Assembly (NCBI GenBank): GCA_030844895.1
Contig: CM061228.1
Coordinates: 133,715,068-133,779,067, forward strand
Length of the DNA: 64,000 bases
Source: Ambrosia x helenae
Lineage: Eukaryota > Streptophyta > Magnoliopsida > Asterales > Asteraceae
Reading direction: 5' to 3'
The notes below the pieces were generated by a model. That model was not told where the DNA came from. It saw only the letters and a program-made list of their open reading frames with translations, and made no database searches. Positions 25,060 through 36,276 of this stretch are shown here, in pieces; position 1 is the stretch's first letter, and every line of letters starts with the position of its first letter. The position numbers were made by a program, and so were the translations under genes.

Positions 25060-25320
25060 ATCAATCGATCGCGATAATCAATCGATGGCATGGTGGTTGT
25101 TTGCCCTGGTCCACGGATGTAACGATATCAGTGATGGAGGTTAGGGTTATCAGTCAGTAGAGATGTAACGATATCAGTGATGGAGGTTAGGGTTACAGTG
25201 ATGGAGGATAGGTTATCAGTGATAGAGGTGATGGAACGATACAGTGATGGAGGATACAGTGATGAAGAAGAAGTTTAAGTGATGAAGAAGAAGGTTATAA
25301 GTGATGGAACGATTTGTGTT
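25060..25320 (+). repeat. Degenerate short-period repeats (GATATCAGTGATGGAGG-type)
   Basis: The word CAGTGATGGAGG and close variants (GTGATGAAGAAG, GTGATGGAACGA) occur many times, together with repeated ACGATATCAGTGATGG. It is non-coding and lies just inside the right end of the CACTA-like element. Confidence 0.55.
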
Positions 25321-25502
25321 GTAGCGTCTCGAGTGTTGGTTACGATTTGTTTTTTGGGAAAGTTTGGTAGCAAATTTTGTTAAGTGTTTTTTTTACGAAT
25401 TTTTTAACCTTTGCCACCACTTTGCTACTTTAAGTTAGGAAATTTGCTACCGTGTTTTTTGGTAGCAAATTTTGGTGGCAATTGCTAAGTTTTGTAGTAG
25501 TG

Positions 25503-26418
25503 TAGGCGCTTGCCTTTGACGTTATTGATATGCAGTGGCGAAGCTTGGTTCTCGAATCGGTGATGGCCGGGACTCAATCCAGACTCAATTTAGCTATGAA
25601 AATCGAAAATTTTCACCACTACACCAAAAATCAGTGCGGGACGGGGGCCCTCACCTGTTGATATGTTCTACACTCATTTATTCTGATACCATGTTACATG
25701 ACTACCAACAATTACTTATAACTGAAGTCTGATTTGTTCTATATAATATGTTTTTGAATTATCATGTGTCTTAATCTACCATTCAATTTATATTTGCTTT
25801 TTCCAAGCGAATCCATGTCACTAATTAGGATGGTAAACGAACCGAACCAAATCAAACGAAGCCTTGTTTATATTTGTGTTTATTCATTAAGGAATTGAAT
25901 TTGTTCACGTAGGCAAATGGACATTCTTGAAATAATTACGTTGTTAAGCACTAGATTTAATAATCATAAACATATTCATCCCCAAACAAAAGCATAAGTT
26001 AGACATAATGTTTCAAAGATCTAAGTTTCCAACGAGTGAACAAATACCAAACAAAAACAAAAAATAACCATGAACAGACATAAACAAACAAATTACCAAC
26101 GTCCACGAACGCAATTGAATGAACACGAGCATGTTAATAAAACGAACGAACGTAAACGAGTTTCCTGAACGGTTCACAAACAGTTGGTGAACCTTCATTT
26201 CATTTACAGTAACATACCAACAAGACTAATACCTGTTAATGAATTTGCAATAAATCCAAATCTTTACAAGATTAAAATAATAACAATCTATTATAATAAG
26301 CAAAGTCCAGAACGAAAAACAAGTCAATGTTCAATTCTTTAGTAGGACAGTTTCAACGTAATCTTCCGGTTCTTCTTTCCCTGCCATACCAACTACGTAG
26401 TTAAGCTCATTCTCACTA
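25503..26418. other. Upstream region of the protease gene, no gene seen
   Basis: The stretch 25828-26210 is rich in AACGAAC/GTTCATGAAC-like words similar to 19560-19800, probably another degenerate copy of the same repeat. Nothing coding is recognised. Confidence 0.4.
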
Positions 26419-26427
26419 TTTATAAAC
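26418..26427 (+). promoter_or_regulatory. TATA box of the cysteine protease gene
   Basis: ATTTATAAAC lies about 75 bp before the start codon at 26500. Confidence 0.6.
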
Positions 26428-26499
26428 CAACTTTCATCATTTTAAAGCATCAAACTTTAGATTAATTAATAACCCTCTTGTGACAAACCAAAACTAGCC

Positions 26500-27611
26500 A
26501 TGGGTTCATCATCAACATCGGTTATCGTAGCGGTATTGCTTGTTTTCGCAATGTGCATATGTCATGTTACATCGCGGACACTAAACCAAGAGACCATGCT
26601 GCAACGGCACCAACAATGGATGGCTAAGTACGCGCGTGTGTATAGAGATGACGTGGAGAAAGAAATGCGATTCAAGATATTCAGCAACAACGTTGAATTT
26701 ATAGAATCTTTCAACAACGCTGGAAACCGTCCTTACAAGCTGAGTGTTAACCAGTTTGCTGACCAAACTAATGAGGAGTTCAAGGCTGCTCGTAATGGCT
26801 ACAAGGTCCCGTCTGATCTTGAATCAACTCGTGCCACACCATTTAGGTATGAAAACGTAACTGTAGTTCCGTCCAGCATGGACTGGAGGAAAAAGGGTGC
26901 GGTCACACCAGTCAAAGATCAAGGTCAATGCGGTAAGTTATTTACGCATCAATTTAAGGATTCATACGTTTTTACAAACAAAATATATAATTTTCATTTC
27001 TTATTTCCCTCGAAACAGGAAGCTGCTGGGCGTTCTCAACAATAGCCGCAACGGAAGGGATCAATCAAATCACAACCGGAAAATTGATTTCGCTATCCGA
27101 ACAAGAGCTAATGGATTGTGACAAAACAAGTGAAGACCAAGGATGTGAAGGCGGATACATGGAAGACGGATTTGAATTCATCATAAAAAACAAAGGCATC
27201 AACACGGAAGCAGGATACCCATACCAAGCTGCTGACGGAACCTGCAACACCAAGGAAGAGTCCATTCGTGCTGCGAAAATTGGTGGGTATGAAAAGGTGC
27301 CAGCTAACAGTGAACAGGCGTTATTACAGTCAGTGGCGAATCAACCCGTGTCAGTTTCTATAGATGCAAGTGGATTAGACTTCCAGTTTTACTCGAGTGG
27401 GGTTTTTACAGGAGCTTGTGGGACTGATTTGGATCACGGTGTTACAGCAGTCGGGTATGGAACAACAGATGATGGTACAAAGTATTGGTTGGTCAAGAAC
27501 TCGTGGGGTGCGAGTTGGGGAGAGAATGGATACATAATGATGGAAAGAGATATTAGCGCTAAAGAAGGCCTGTGTGGTATTGCTATGGATTCGTCGTATC
27601 CAACAGCGTAA
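26500..27611 (+). CDS. Papain-like cysteine protease (SAG39/SAG12 type)
   Basis: Two exons, 26500-26932 and 27019-27611, give 341 residues, the usual length of this group. Residues 1-25 form a signal peptide with a hydrophobic core (VIVAVLLVFAMCICHV). An I29 inhibitor prodomain follows, with the ERFNIN-type helix (about residues 38-70) and YKLSVNQFADQTNEEF. The mature enzyme starts near SSMDWRKKGAVTPVKDQGQC. The single intron splits the glycine codon just before the active site. Catalytic residues are all present: Gln141 for the oxyanion hole, Cys147 in SCWAFS, His284 in LDHGVTAVGYG and Asn305 in NSWG. The product should enter the secretory path and act in the vacuole or apoplast, with roles in senescence or defence likely from the family. 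A TATA box lies upstream. No C-terminal granulin domain or KDEL signal is present. Confidence 0.95.
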
Positions 27612-28129
27612 GGTTGAAGAAAGTATGCAAGATCTTTGTGTTGGTCACAGTCTATGTTACCTCACAGCACAAAAAGGTTAAATATGTAATCTTGTTCATA
27701 TGTATATTTGTAATTAAAATATGTGAAAAAGAACTTGTGTATATAGTATATACTTCATTAATGAAATGCTATTCTATCATCATGCTGCTTAGACCATTCC
27801 GATTTCCTAATCTGATAACGGTACAACCTACAAGGGGTATGCGTCATGGTTTTAAAAGACGCGCCTCAGGCACGAGTAATGCATGAAGCGCCTTTTAAAA
27901 CCAAGGTAAGCGGCCGATTCTCTATAGCAAAGGTCACTACGCATAAAAGTAATAAAACATAAGTCTTTATGCGAAAGTTACAACTATTTAAGATATATTG
28001 CTTAACTGAAATGGTCACGCAACAGATGTTTCAATAAGTGACATCAAAATATAAAACAAAGATTACACAAATACAAAAACCGGCATAACACAGGCCATTG
28101 CGGTTGACCTAAAGCAGTAACTTACTCAA
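27612..28129. other. Convergent 3' flanks of the protease and bL34c genes
   Basis: The two genes point toward each other across about 520 bp, which must hold both 3' UTRs. A palindromic repeat lies at 27847-27903. No other gene is seen. Confidence 0.5.
27847..27903. repeat. Small inverted repeat (foldback), 57 bp
   Basis: The arms TGGTTTTAAAAGACGCGCCT and AAGCGCCTTTTAAAACCA are inverted copies with few mismatches around a loop of about 20 nt. It could be a tiny MITE remnant or contribute to 3'-end formation of the protease transcript. Confidence 0.6.
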
Positions 28130-28905
28130 TCAAGCCCGCTTTCCACTACTTGGGTTCGATTTAGTGCAGAGAATCCAACGACCCTTAGCTCTCCTGCGCT
28201 TCAACACCGCTCGTCCACTAGTCGTCCTCATCCTCAAACGAAAACCATGAGTACGCGCCAACGACTTGCGCGACTTGTTCCTTTTTGTTTGAGCAAGCTG
28301 AAACTTCTTTCCAGCCCTAACAACCAGACCACTCCTTTTCACTGGCTCTAGCCCACTTCTAGAACTCAAGTCCAACCCCAATGATGACCCTATAATCAAT
28401 CACCATATTGTTCTTCAACAATTGTCTAGTGTGCGTTGACTTTTCAAAGTCAACGCCCTCAAAAGAATAATATCATAGGATAAATAAACACCCCTAATTT
28501 TCAAAGTAAATCAAAACCCATATTGTCTACATGAAATTATTAAATAAATCTAAACAAATTAGCCCTAAAAGACCATAATTTTATAATAAAAATGCTAACT
28601 TTAATTTAAAGAAATTTAACAAAAATTCATAATAATTAATAAAAATGCTACCTTTAATTTAATTTAAAGATAAGGGCAATAATAATATTACCAGAGAATG
28701 CAGATGAAGAAGAAGAGAGGGAGAGAGATGAAGAAACAAAGGAGCAATGAAGAAGGCCTGAAGCATTTGATGGTTTGACAGCAGAAACAGCAGTTTGTTT
28801 TAGAGAGAGAGAGCTTCTAGTTGTAAAGGCAGAGTTGAGGAGAGAGAAGGAAGGTGTTGTAATCTGTGCTCTAAAGGCTGTACACACAGATGATACACAC
28901 GCCAT
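28130..28905 (-). CDS. RPL34: Plastid large-subunit ribosomal protein bL34c (nuclear gene)
   Basis: Two exons on the minus strand, 28905-28692 and 28389-28130, join in frame to 157 residues. Exon 1 encodes a Ser-rich chloroplast transit peptide (MACVSSVCTAFRAQ..., about 70 residues) that lacks acidic residues. Exon 2 encodes the mature protein with the bL34 signature KRNKSRKSLARTHGFRLRM and RAVLKRRRAKGRW, followed by a plant-specific tail to KRA. The very basic core binds 23S rRNA near the exit tunnel. The 302-bp intron separates transit peptide and mature domain, a common arrangement for plastid ribosomal proteins. Nothing is broken. Exon 1 shares its 3' region with the opposite-strand shadow ORF at 28775, which is not real. 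Confidence 0.95.
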
Positions 28906-29188
28906 TGTTGTTACTGATGTGTTTTGTGTTTCTTGGTTGCTGTTGATGTTATCTTGTTCCTTGATAGCCTTATCGATAGAGAAGAGATAAGGCTGTTTGG
29001 TAATTACATGTGGATAAAGAAATGGGCTGGCTATGTTTGGATTTGGGCCCTGCTTTAGGCTTTAATCTATCTTGTGTACTAAATTTTGGAGCTTTATTTA
29101 AGGAGTGGAGTTTTATTTGGGCTGGCCGTATATAGATTTGGGCCATGCTTTTGGTGGCATAACACATTAACACAACCTATCTCCTAAC

Positions 29189-29397
29189 CAGGATGAGCAA
29201 ATGATATCGGTACCGGTGCCAGTATCAGTCCCAAATTTCCGGTACCGAATCAATTTCAGTACCACTACTGGTATCCACATTTTTGGTTTTCGGTACTGGT
29301 ACCGTATTTACCGATTTTTACATTCAACTAGCGGTACAGGTACCCATTTATTAGGAATTCCGGTACCGGTACTGGACAGGTACCATGCTCAACCCTA
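29189..29397. mobile_element. hAT-type MITE, 209 bp, with perfect 8-bp target duplication
   Basis: The element begins CAGGATGAGCA and, reversed from the right, TAGGGTTGAGCA. The eight bases CTCCTAAC flank both sides (29181-29188 and 29398-29405). The interior is full of GGTACCGGTAC-like words. The ORF at 29201 is an artefact. Confidence 0.85.
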
Positions 29398-29659
29398 CTC
29401 CTAACCTTTACTAAATTTTGAACTTTTAATTGAGTGAATCGTTTTATGATAGTTTTTATTCACAATAGGATCTCCGTCCTCATCTACATATTACACTAAA
29501 ATTCACTATAAATAATATTTTTTGACTATTTTTTTATATGGTTATCATTATTTTTCTTCCTCACTCACAGCTACTTTTAAGAAATATTAAATAATATTTT
29601 TTTGGCTTTGCCTTGTGTTATGGAGCTAGGTAGCTTCAAGGGGTTTGTGTTATTTTTTA
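29398..29659. other. No gene; partial MITE-like sequence
   Basis: The stretch 29440-29620 resembles the interior of the MITE at 52015-52322 (words such as TTACACTAAAATTCACT and CCTCACTCACAG) but has no clear ends. Confidence 0.35.
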
Positions 29660-30174
29660 CTAGATTATATCCCGGGAGCGTCCCGGGTTGAGAAATCTAA
29701 TTTGAAATATCAATTTTACATCTGAAATAGACTGATGCGTTTTACGGTTATATGCAGGAAAGCTTTGGATAACACTTAACCTAAAACAATTAACAATGTA
29801 TCTCCAATGTTAGTGCATAACCTTAAACAATATATAGCTCTAATATTAAAACCAACCATACAAAAAAATAGTCGCTTTTTTTCTCCGTTTTTTACATAGC
29901 ACTATGGTACTCGTTGGAAAGATAATAAAACGCTCGTTAATTTGGTGTAATTTTTTTCTTTAAAAAAATCACGTGTATAAAAGATATTAACGTTTAAAAG
30001 TTATGGGAGAAAACATTAGAGATAAAAATCTAATTTTGTTTTTAAATTTTAAATTATTATTTTCCTAAAATAAAGGCATTGCCACATGGGATGACACATG
30101 GCACACTCAATAGAGAGAATACTCTCTTTGAATGTCATGTCATTAAAATGGCTTTGGTTTATTATATGTATTGA
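29660..30174 (-). mobile_element. Small non-autonomous Helitron, 515 bp
   Basis: Read on the minus strand, it starts TCAATACATATAATAAACC at 30174 after an A. It ends in a perfect hairpin (CCCGGGA, loop CGC, TCCCGGG; 29687 to 29671), then ten bases, then CTAG at 29663-29660 followed by T. A TC start, a 3' hairpin 10-12 nt from a CTRR end and insertion between A and T are the Helitron hallmarks. A core of about 150 bp recurs in direct Helitron orientation at 48647-48800. Confidence 0.85.
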
Positions 30175-30681
30175 TATTGATTACTTTTTTTATTTGCAGT
30201 AATTTCACAGATTTTATGTTATCTGGATTACTATACTTTGCATATCAAAGTAAAAATCTTCTAGCAAATTGAAATTTAGTAATCAAAATTATAAGTAATT
30301 AGCAAATAACAAATCGTGCTAGTAATTTGATAAGTGACACCCTTAACCTTCATTTTCGTTGTCATTTGCAATTAAAGTGAAAGTTAAAAATGTGAATGGT
30401 CACATTACGATAAGAATTATTGTCAAATAATAAACTTATAATTTCATTATTGCAGTTTGACTTACTTACTTGTCGTTAATGAATACAGATGGGTTTTTAA
30501 AAAAACATTTGAAATTTGAATGGATGCATAATTGGATTGAATGAAATCGTTGACTATATGATACACATGAAAGCCCCTACGCAGAAAAAGAAGTTGGTAT
30601 GGTTATTAGTAATGCTAGCATTGGTGCTTTACGTCCAAGATAAGCTTGAGTACCTGATTTTGTTCTTTTGTTATTATTTCA
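30175..30681. other. No gene recognised
   Basis: AT-rich intergenic DNA without ORFs or definable repeats. Confidence 0.4.
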
Positions 30682-31122
30682 TAGGGGTGTAAACGAGTCG
30701 AGCCAAGCCTGAGCTTTACTGGGCTCGAGCTCGGTTCGAGCATAATACTTTGAGTTTGAGCTCGACTCAAATGTAAAACCCAAGAGCTCGACTTGACTCG
30801 AAATAATTTTAGAACAATTTTAAAAGAGCTAAAAGCTTAGCTCGAGCTCGTTTCGATAGCTTAAGCAAGCCAAGCTCGGCTCGCCAATGTTAAATAGTAG
30901 GCATACTATAAATAAAATAATAATAATATAAATTTTGTTTGGGCTCGTTTTGGCTCGCTGGCCTCAACGGTCTTTGTATGAAAAGCTCGAGCTCGATAAC
31001 TAAACGAGTCATTTTTCAAGCTCGAGCTCGAGCTCGGGCTCATTAAGGCTCGGCTCGTTCGAGCTTTTTACTCATCCAATCCTGAGTAATTCTCGAGCCG
31101 TTGCGCATCATTTACACCCCTA
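30682..31122. mobile_element. hAT-type MITE, 441 bp, near-perfect 8-bp target duplication
   Basis: The ends TAGGGGTGTAAACGA and TCATTTACACCCCTA are inverted. Flanks are TTATTTCA (30674-30681) and TTATTTCC (31123-31130), 7 of 8 identical. The interior consists of repeated GAGCTCGAGCTCG-like words, which can fold strongly. Confidence 0.85.
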
Positions 31123-31145
31123 TTATTTCCTTTAGTACCAGTTTT

Positions 31146-31320
31146 TAGGGGTGCTCAGAAAAACCGAAAACCAAATAAAAACCGTAAACCGAACCGTAAC
31201 CGTAACCGAAAAAACCAATCCGAACAATGAATTTGATGTTTGGTTTGGTTTTTGGTTCTATATTTTTTTTTAGTTTGGTTTATTCAGTTTATTCGGATAA
31301 CCGAATAAACTGGTAAACTA
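31146..31320. mobile_element. Probable truncated hAT-like element
   Basis: It starts TAGGGGTGCTCAGAAAAACC, a hAT-like terminus, and continues with repeated AACCGTAACCG-type words up to about 31320. The opposite terminus is not found. It lies only 23 bp from the end of the preceding hAT MITE. Confidence 0.4.
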
Positions 31321-32790
31321 ATTAATTATTAAATTTAGTGGGAGGACAGTGTATGTACACACACCACTATGTTAATAGTGGCTATCAATTACTTGCAATT
31401 GAAGGGACAAGAGGAAGTGTCTTCGTCATCATCTTACTTAAGGTTTAGGCTTTTCTTTTGTTATCTTACCAGAGAAGCACATTGAGGCAATTGTTTGAAG
31501 TCTACCACTTAATAATTTGTTGTCATCATTGGCCTTCACGAAAACAAAAGAAATGAACGAAAAGTGATCGATGTCAAACGGATGATAGGATGAGTAAATC
31601 AATTATGGGGTTGGTAATCATTTTGACGTGTGCTTCGTATACACAACAAAGGTATTTAGGTATTTGTTTTGTTTTAGGGTGTAAGTTGTAACAAAAAGAG
31701 TTGTTGCATTTGGTTTAGTGCCTCACTTTATTTTTAGACCAAGGGACTTGTGTACACCTCATTTGTTTATAATGTTTAGTGTTTAATATGACTAGCAGGA
31801 ACCCACATGTATCGGCGGGGCTACATTATGTTTGGCGGTTGCGTTTGGTCAATCATGTTGTGGGTGTTGTACGTTATACAACCATACTAACAATTTGTAA
31901 TACATGTCGGAGAATGTACAATATTATTAAATATACAACGGCGACCCTTATATTCTTAATTCATTCTTCATTATTACCTTTTCAAATATTTCAGAAATGT
32001 TATAGAAAATTCAGGAACAAGTATTAATCTTTTTTATTTCATATATATTCACAACAATAACACTTATATATAGCTAAATTTTATATTAGGGTAACACATA
32101 ATATGCACAATTTTCTTGAATAACAATAATAATCTAATATAAATGACCATTGTGTATGAAATGATAGGTCGTTTTTTAACCAACTTGTTTGTTTTTCTTT
32201 ACTCAATAGAATTTACACATATTATTTTTCTAGTATCCATCCATTCATAAAAGATATTCTTATTTAAATAAAGTTCTTATAAAGTTTCATCTTTTTCCCA
32301 ACATAAACCTAAAACACACTACAATATATCTTTTTTTTTTTACACCAAAGATTTAGATGTGTTTCGCATGACAGGTGTTAAAAGATCGCTTGTAGCAATC
32401 GAGTTAAAAGTTTTATTTGTTGCCTGGAACCGAGATCACGAGCACTATCACTTGGCAAAATGAAAGGCAAACCGACCATTGTCTTAATTGGAAGTTAGTT
32501 TTCGAAAAACAAAAATGGTACGCCGGACTTATGAAGGAGTGTGTGTTTTTGCGACGTGTTGACATAAGTTTCCAATCGCCGACAAATTATGATGATGCGA
32601 AACACTAATGAAATGTTGAAGGTTTAAGGAGCGGAAAATGTATAACATGTGATCTTTATATATATAATCATGAGTTATAATCGGTTACAACTTTTGATCT
32701 ACGATTGCAAGTAAGTAGATTGTTTTGGTTTCTCAACATAATAGACTTTAAAAACCGTTGTTATCTCTTCGTTTTTATTTCCTGTCGGTT
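31321..32790. other. No gene recognised
   Basis: Mostly AT-rich. Short ORFs at 31779 and 32417 show no known family. It may include decayed remains of the Helitron that carried the neighbouring replication-protein fragment. Confidence 0.35.
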
Positions 32791-33885
32791 TCACCTGAGT
32801 TTCAAAAGATGGAACAAAACGTTTTCTTCATATGCAAATTTAAGATTTTCCATAAACCCTTCTAGAGTAATAGTATTGTACATTTTCAACCTTATAGTTT
32901 GTTTTAAATTTTGTTGAAGCATGCAAGAAAGTGCAGATACTACATCCGAAGACAAATTATTTTGATTACCACCTGAGAAGAAATGTGGCCTATTCTGAAC
33001 CTCATTAAGTGGGTCAAAAATATACATTTGCAGAAATCTAGGTCTCTCGCCTGTTGCAGGACACAGAGAACCTAACCAATGTGATATTTGTCCAGCAACT
33101 TTAAAAACATAAGGCCCACCACCTTGATTAACGAACTCGTCAACCCTCGTACCAAAAGAAGTCATAGAAAACATTGAGTTATAGGCCCTTATGTTCAACA
33201 CAAAATCAGGATCCGAAAACAAATGTTTCATCAAAGGCGGAGGTTCTGATGGATACTCAAACTGTACCCTTCCCGCCTTACAGCATTTATTATACCTGGG
33301 ACGACAACTCTTTGGAAATGCTGTTAACCGCTCCTCATACCAAAAGAATGCACCACAATACTCACACACCTCTGTGCATCCTCCCAGATCAGCATATTGA
33401 GTCTGAAAAGGCATATTCCCAGCAGCAACACGACGGGATGTTGATCGTAACATAGAAGCTCTGTATGATGTTTGGCCAGCTGATGAAGACGCCTCCCCTA
33501 TAACTGTCACAGATGATGTTGCATCTCGCCTGCGCTTAGAACGCAGCGCAGCTACTGACCCAGCCTGAACATAGGTGTTCATGTTCCGCCTCAGGCCTAA
33601 CACCACTGATACTGACCCACCATCACCTGACCCAGCATCAACACCATCATCTGCATTTTCCGTCGACATGCTTCTTCTACGCCTAACTGACGGCATAGAC
33701 AATGCCTCACCAACATCACCACCAGCTGCATTCTGCCCAGGCCTAAACACCAGCACAGCTGACGACCCAGTTTCATCATTATTGTTCCTGCATCACCTAC
33801 ACCTAGCAGACGGCACATATGTTGATCCACCATCAACCCCATCAACTGCATCTTGCCCATGCCCCATATGCGACGGCGAAGACAT
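32791..33885 (-). pseudogene. Truncated Helitron RepHel N-terminal fragment
   Basis: The minus-strand frame carries the conserved N-terminal part of plant Helitron replication/helicase proteins: YADLGGCTEVCEYCGAFFWY, then RYNKCCKAGRVQ, PPPLMKHLFSDPDF, NIRAYNSMFSMTSFG, GPYVFKVAGQISHWLGSLCP and RPRFLQMYIFDP. The likely original ATG is at 33885, but a TGA at 33795-33793 breaks that frame, leaving an open stretch of 321 codons from 33756. After about 32920 the similarity is lost. The Rep (HUH) nuclease and the PIF1-like helicase domains are absent. It cannot encode a working transposase. Confidence 0.85.
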
Positions 33886-34543
33886 AAGACACTAACCTAC
33901 AACATGAAAATAAAGCGATGCAAAGGCGATAAGCGCCACAACAACCACCTACATAAACAAACCTATAGGCTAAAAGAAAAATCAAAAAAACATTTCAATC
34001 AACAAAATCATAACACCCCAGAAACACATAAAAAACATCACCAAAGCGAATTAACCACAAACATGTAACATGATCTACCCAACTTATATAACACCCCTTA
34101 TAAACAAACACTAATCAGCAAACTTCTAAACCTAAAAAAAACACACAAAAAAACATAAAGGAAAACAAGAAAAAAAATAAACTACAAACATGCAGCATGA
34201 ACAACCCAACGTATACAAACAAACACTAATTCAGAATGTAGCTCACCAACCCTTACACAAAATGAACAAACATCATAACCTTAAAAAAACCTGTTAACAA
34301 CCTTAAATACATGCACACATATCAAATACCTTTAACTTCACAGTTGAGAAAATATAATACAACACAATGCAGTTGAAGACCTGCCATAGAAAAGAAGAAA
34401 ATGTAATGCACACAGGCTAAAGACGACGATCACAGAAGAAGAAATGCAGCAATGTTTAATACCTTGCAAAACAAAATATGGAACGAAGAAGAAGAAACAA
34501 AGAAGAAGAACTAAAGGTAATGAATGAAATAGTTATAATAGAT
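33886..34543 (-). mobile_element. Leader of the RepHel Helitron with a candidate 5' terminus
   Basis: On the minus strand the sequence from 34543 starts TCTATTATAACTATTTC after an A, as expected for a Helitron 5' end. It then runs through about 650 bp of TTCTTCTT-rich leader to the RepHel frame. The matching 3' end could not be located, so the element is undefined on its left. Confidence 0.4.
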
Positions 34544-34629
34544 TAATAAGAAGATAATGACATGCAAATATGGCTTAACACCTATTCAGCCACGTGTCGC
34601 CTTCCTAAGACAAATTAAAAAAAATTCTT

Positions 34630-34725
34630 AATCACTCACCATCAAAACCGGCCCACCGAAGAGTCGAACCTAAGCACCTAACATATCAAACCAACACTAC
34701 AACCACTACACCAAAGGTAAAAGCA
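34630..34725 (-). mobile_element. tRNA-derived SINE head
   Basis: On the minus strand, TTTGGTGTAGTGGTTG near 34713 resembles an RNA polymerase III A box, and AGGTTCGACTCTT near 34660 a B box. Spacing is tRNA-like but the cloverleaf is degenerate, so it is not a working tRNA. Confidence 0.5.
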
Positions 34726-35880
34726 CATCAGCTTCTAAGAAACTTAATTATATAAACGCTTAATAAATTGTATAAAAAATTGCGCAAAGTACTGTTCAAT
34801 TCACACGGTACATAAATATAAACTAGTATTTTACCCGCCGCGCGTTGCGGCGGCGCGCAACGGATGGAACCGTGCGTTACACACGTCGCGTTATATATTA
34901 AGGCAAGCGTTCCGTTAAGTGGTATGACTAATGCGTCAAAACATAAGACTTACCTTCCCTATTCGAATGAACCGAACAATTACCAAGCACCATTATGCAG
35001 CATGGCCATCAAATTTTGGTTATTCGTCTCTCTCGACTATGGTCTGTTCCAATGACCTGAGAATAAATGAAACGGGAAAAAAATTAAGAAAAGGCTCAAA
35101 CATTAAGAAGCGAAAGGCGCAAGCATTTGTGTAACAGTAGTACCATAATCGGTTGCGATCTTAGTATCCCAAAAATAAAGATGCCTTCACAGGTTAGGCG
35201 CAATGCCGTTAGCGAACCATTTGCCAAACGAAAACCAAGGAATCAAGGATGTGTCATCATCACCTGAATCTCAAAACCTAAAAAGTGCGGACACCAGGGG
35301 CATATTCAATGGGTTTAGACAACAGGCGCTTCATGATTTTATTTTCAACGAAAAAGAGATCCATAAACAACTTAGTGGCAGCAAGTATTATCATAGTACT
35401 TGAATAGTAAAGGATGTAAACTGCATTTTCATAGTATAACCATCGAAGTATGTGTTTACAATTTTTAACAACATAATAATTTCCCAAAACCCAAAATGGA
35501 TAAACAGTAACACGAAAATTGAAAGCCTCCTGATGACTGTATTATAATATAATAAAAAAATTGCTCAAAACTTAATTATAATTCATACTTATCATAGGTT
35601 CAATACACGTATATGTAGTAAACCATGACTTTGAAACTTAGCTAATCAATTCACATGAGCATTTCGGCAACCATGACAACACACAACAAAAGCGCCTCAA
35701 TCCGAAACCCATTATCATAGGTTCCTACATAAAGTCAAATTGGCCGGTTTAAATTTGAAGATCCATATGACTGCCACGACCTTTATGTTGCCAGGGAAAT
35801 ATGGAACTATAAGGCATGATTCATTAAGTGAAAAGCTAACCGAATAGTTACATAAAATATTAAAAAAAAAATCATCACAC

Positions 35881-36276
35881 CTTGCAAGGAGAAAAGAGAG
35901 TAAGTCTTGACAAACCAGCATTCATGTCCACTTCATTAGCCAATCTATTGAGCTTCTCATAAAGATTATACACAATCTAAACACACCCACAAACACAAAC
36001 AAAAATTCAATATTTTCATCACTAAACATTAAAAATCACAAAAGGGTATATTAATTTCACCTCCACTTGCTTTCTTGCATCAGATGTAGCTTTAATCACT
36101 CAACTCCTCAAATTCCTACAACCCCTTTGACCAGAAGATACCCCTTTAAACTTAACATAATTTGATTGTTTTAAGCTTCCACCTGCAATAGGGTTGCTGA
36201 ATTTTGATATATTATAATCACCGGAGAAGCTGACTTGGTGGCTGTGGAAGAAGTGGGTGGCGGCCATTGTTGCCAT
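35881..36276 (-). pseudogene. Captured fragment of a probable plastid-protein gene
   Basis: Two exons in the Helitron's own orientation: 36276-36061 and 35976-35881, with GT-AG borders and matching phase. The first begins MATMAATHFFHSHQVSFSG and continues with a Ser/Lys-rich stretch that looks like a chloroplast transit peptide. A TGA at 36102-36100 interrupts it before VIKATSDARKQVE in the same frame. The second reads LYEKLNRLANEVDMNAGLSR then LTLFSPCK. I do not recognise the parent protein. Position and truncation fit Helitron gene capture. Confidence 0.5.

Larger units (their letters stand above)
19887..25502 (-). mobile_element. Probable CACTA (En/Spm) transposon, about 5.6 kb, carrying other elements
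   Basis: The left end starts CACTAC at 19887 and the right end, reversed, starts CACTACTACAAAAC at 25502. Both ends then carry GCAATTGCC and many copies of TTTGCTACC / TTGCCACC, the dense subterminal repeats of this superfamily (19905-20275 on the left, 25385-25490 on the right). A coiled-coil exon at 20393-20563 (-) looks like the C-terminus of a TNP1-type protein. The expected 3-bp target duplication is not clean (GCT against TAG), and the left end has extra bases after CACTAC, so the two ends may not belong to one intact element. No TNP2 transposase core is visible. Confidence 0.5.

Noticed and set aside
33575..33895. Plus-strand ORF of 106 codons
   Set aside because: Antisense shadow of the Helitron RepHel fragment.
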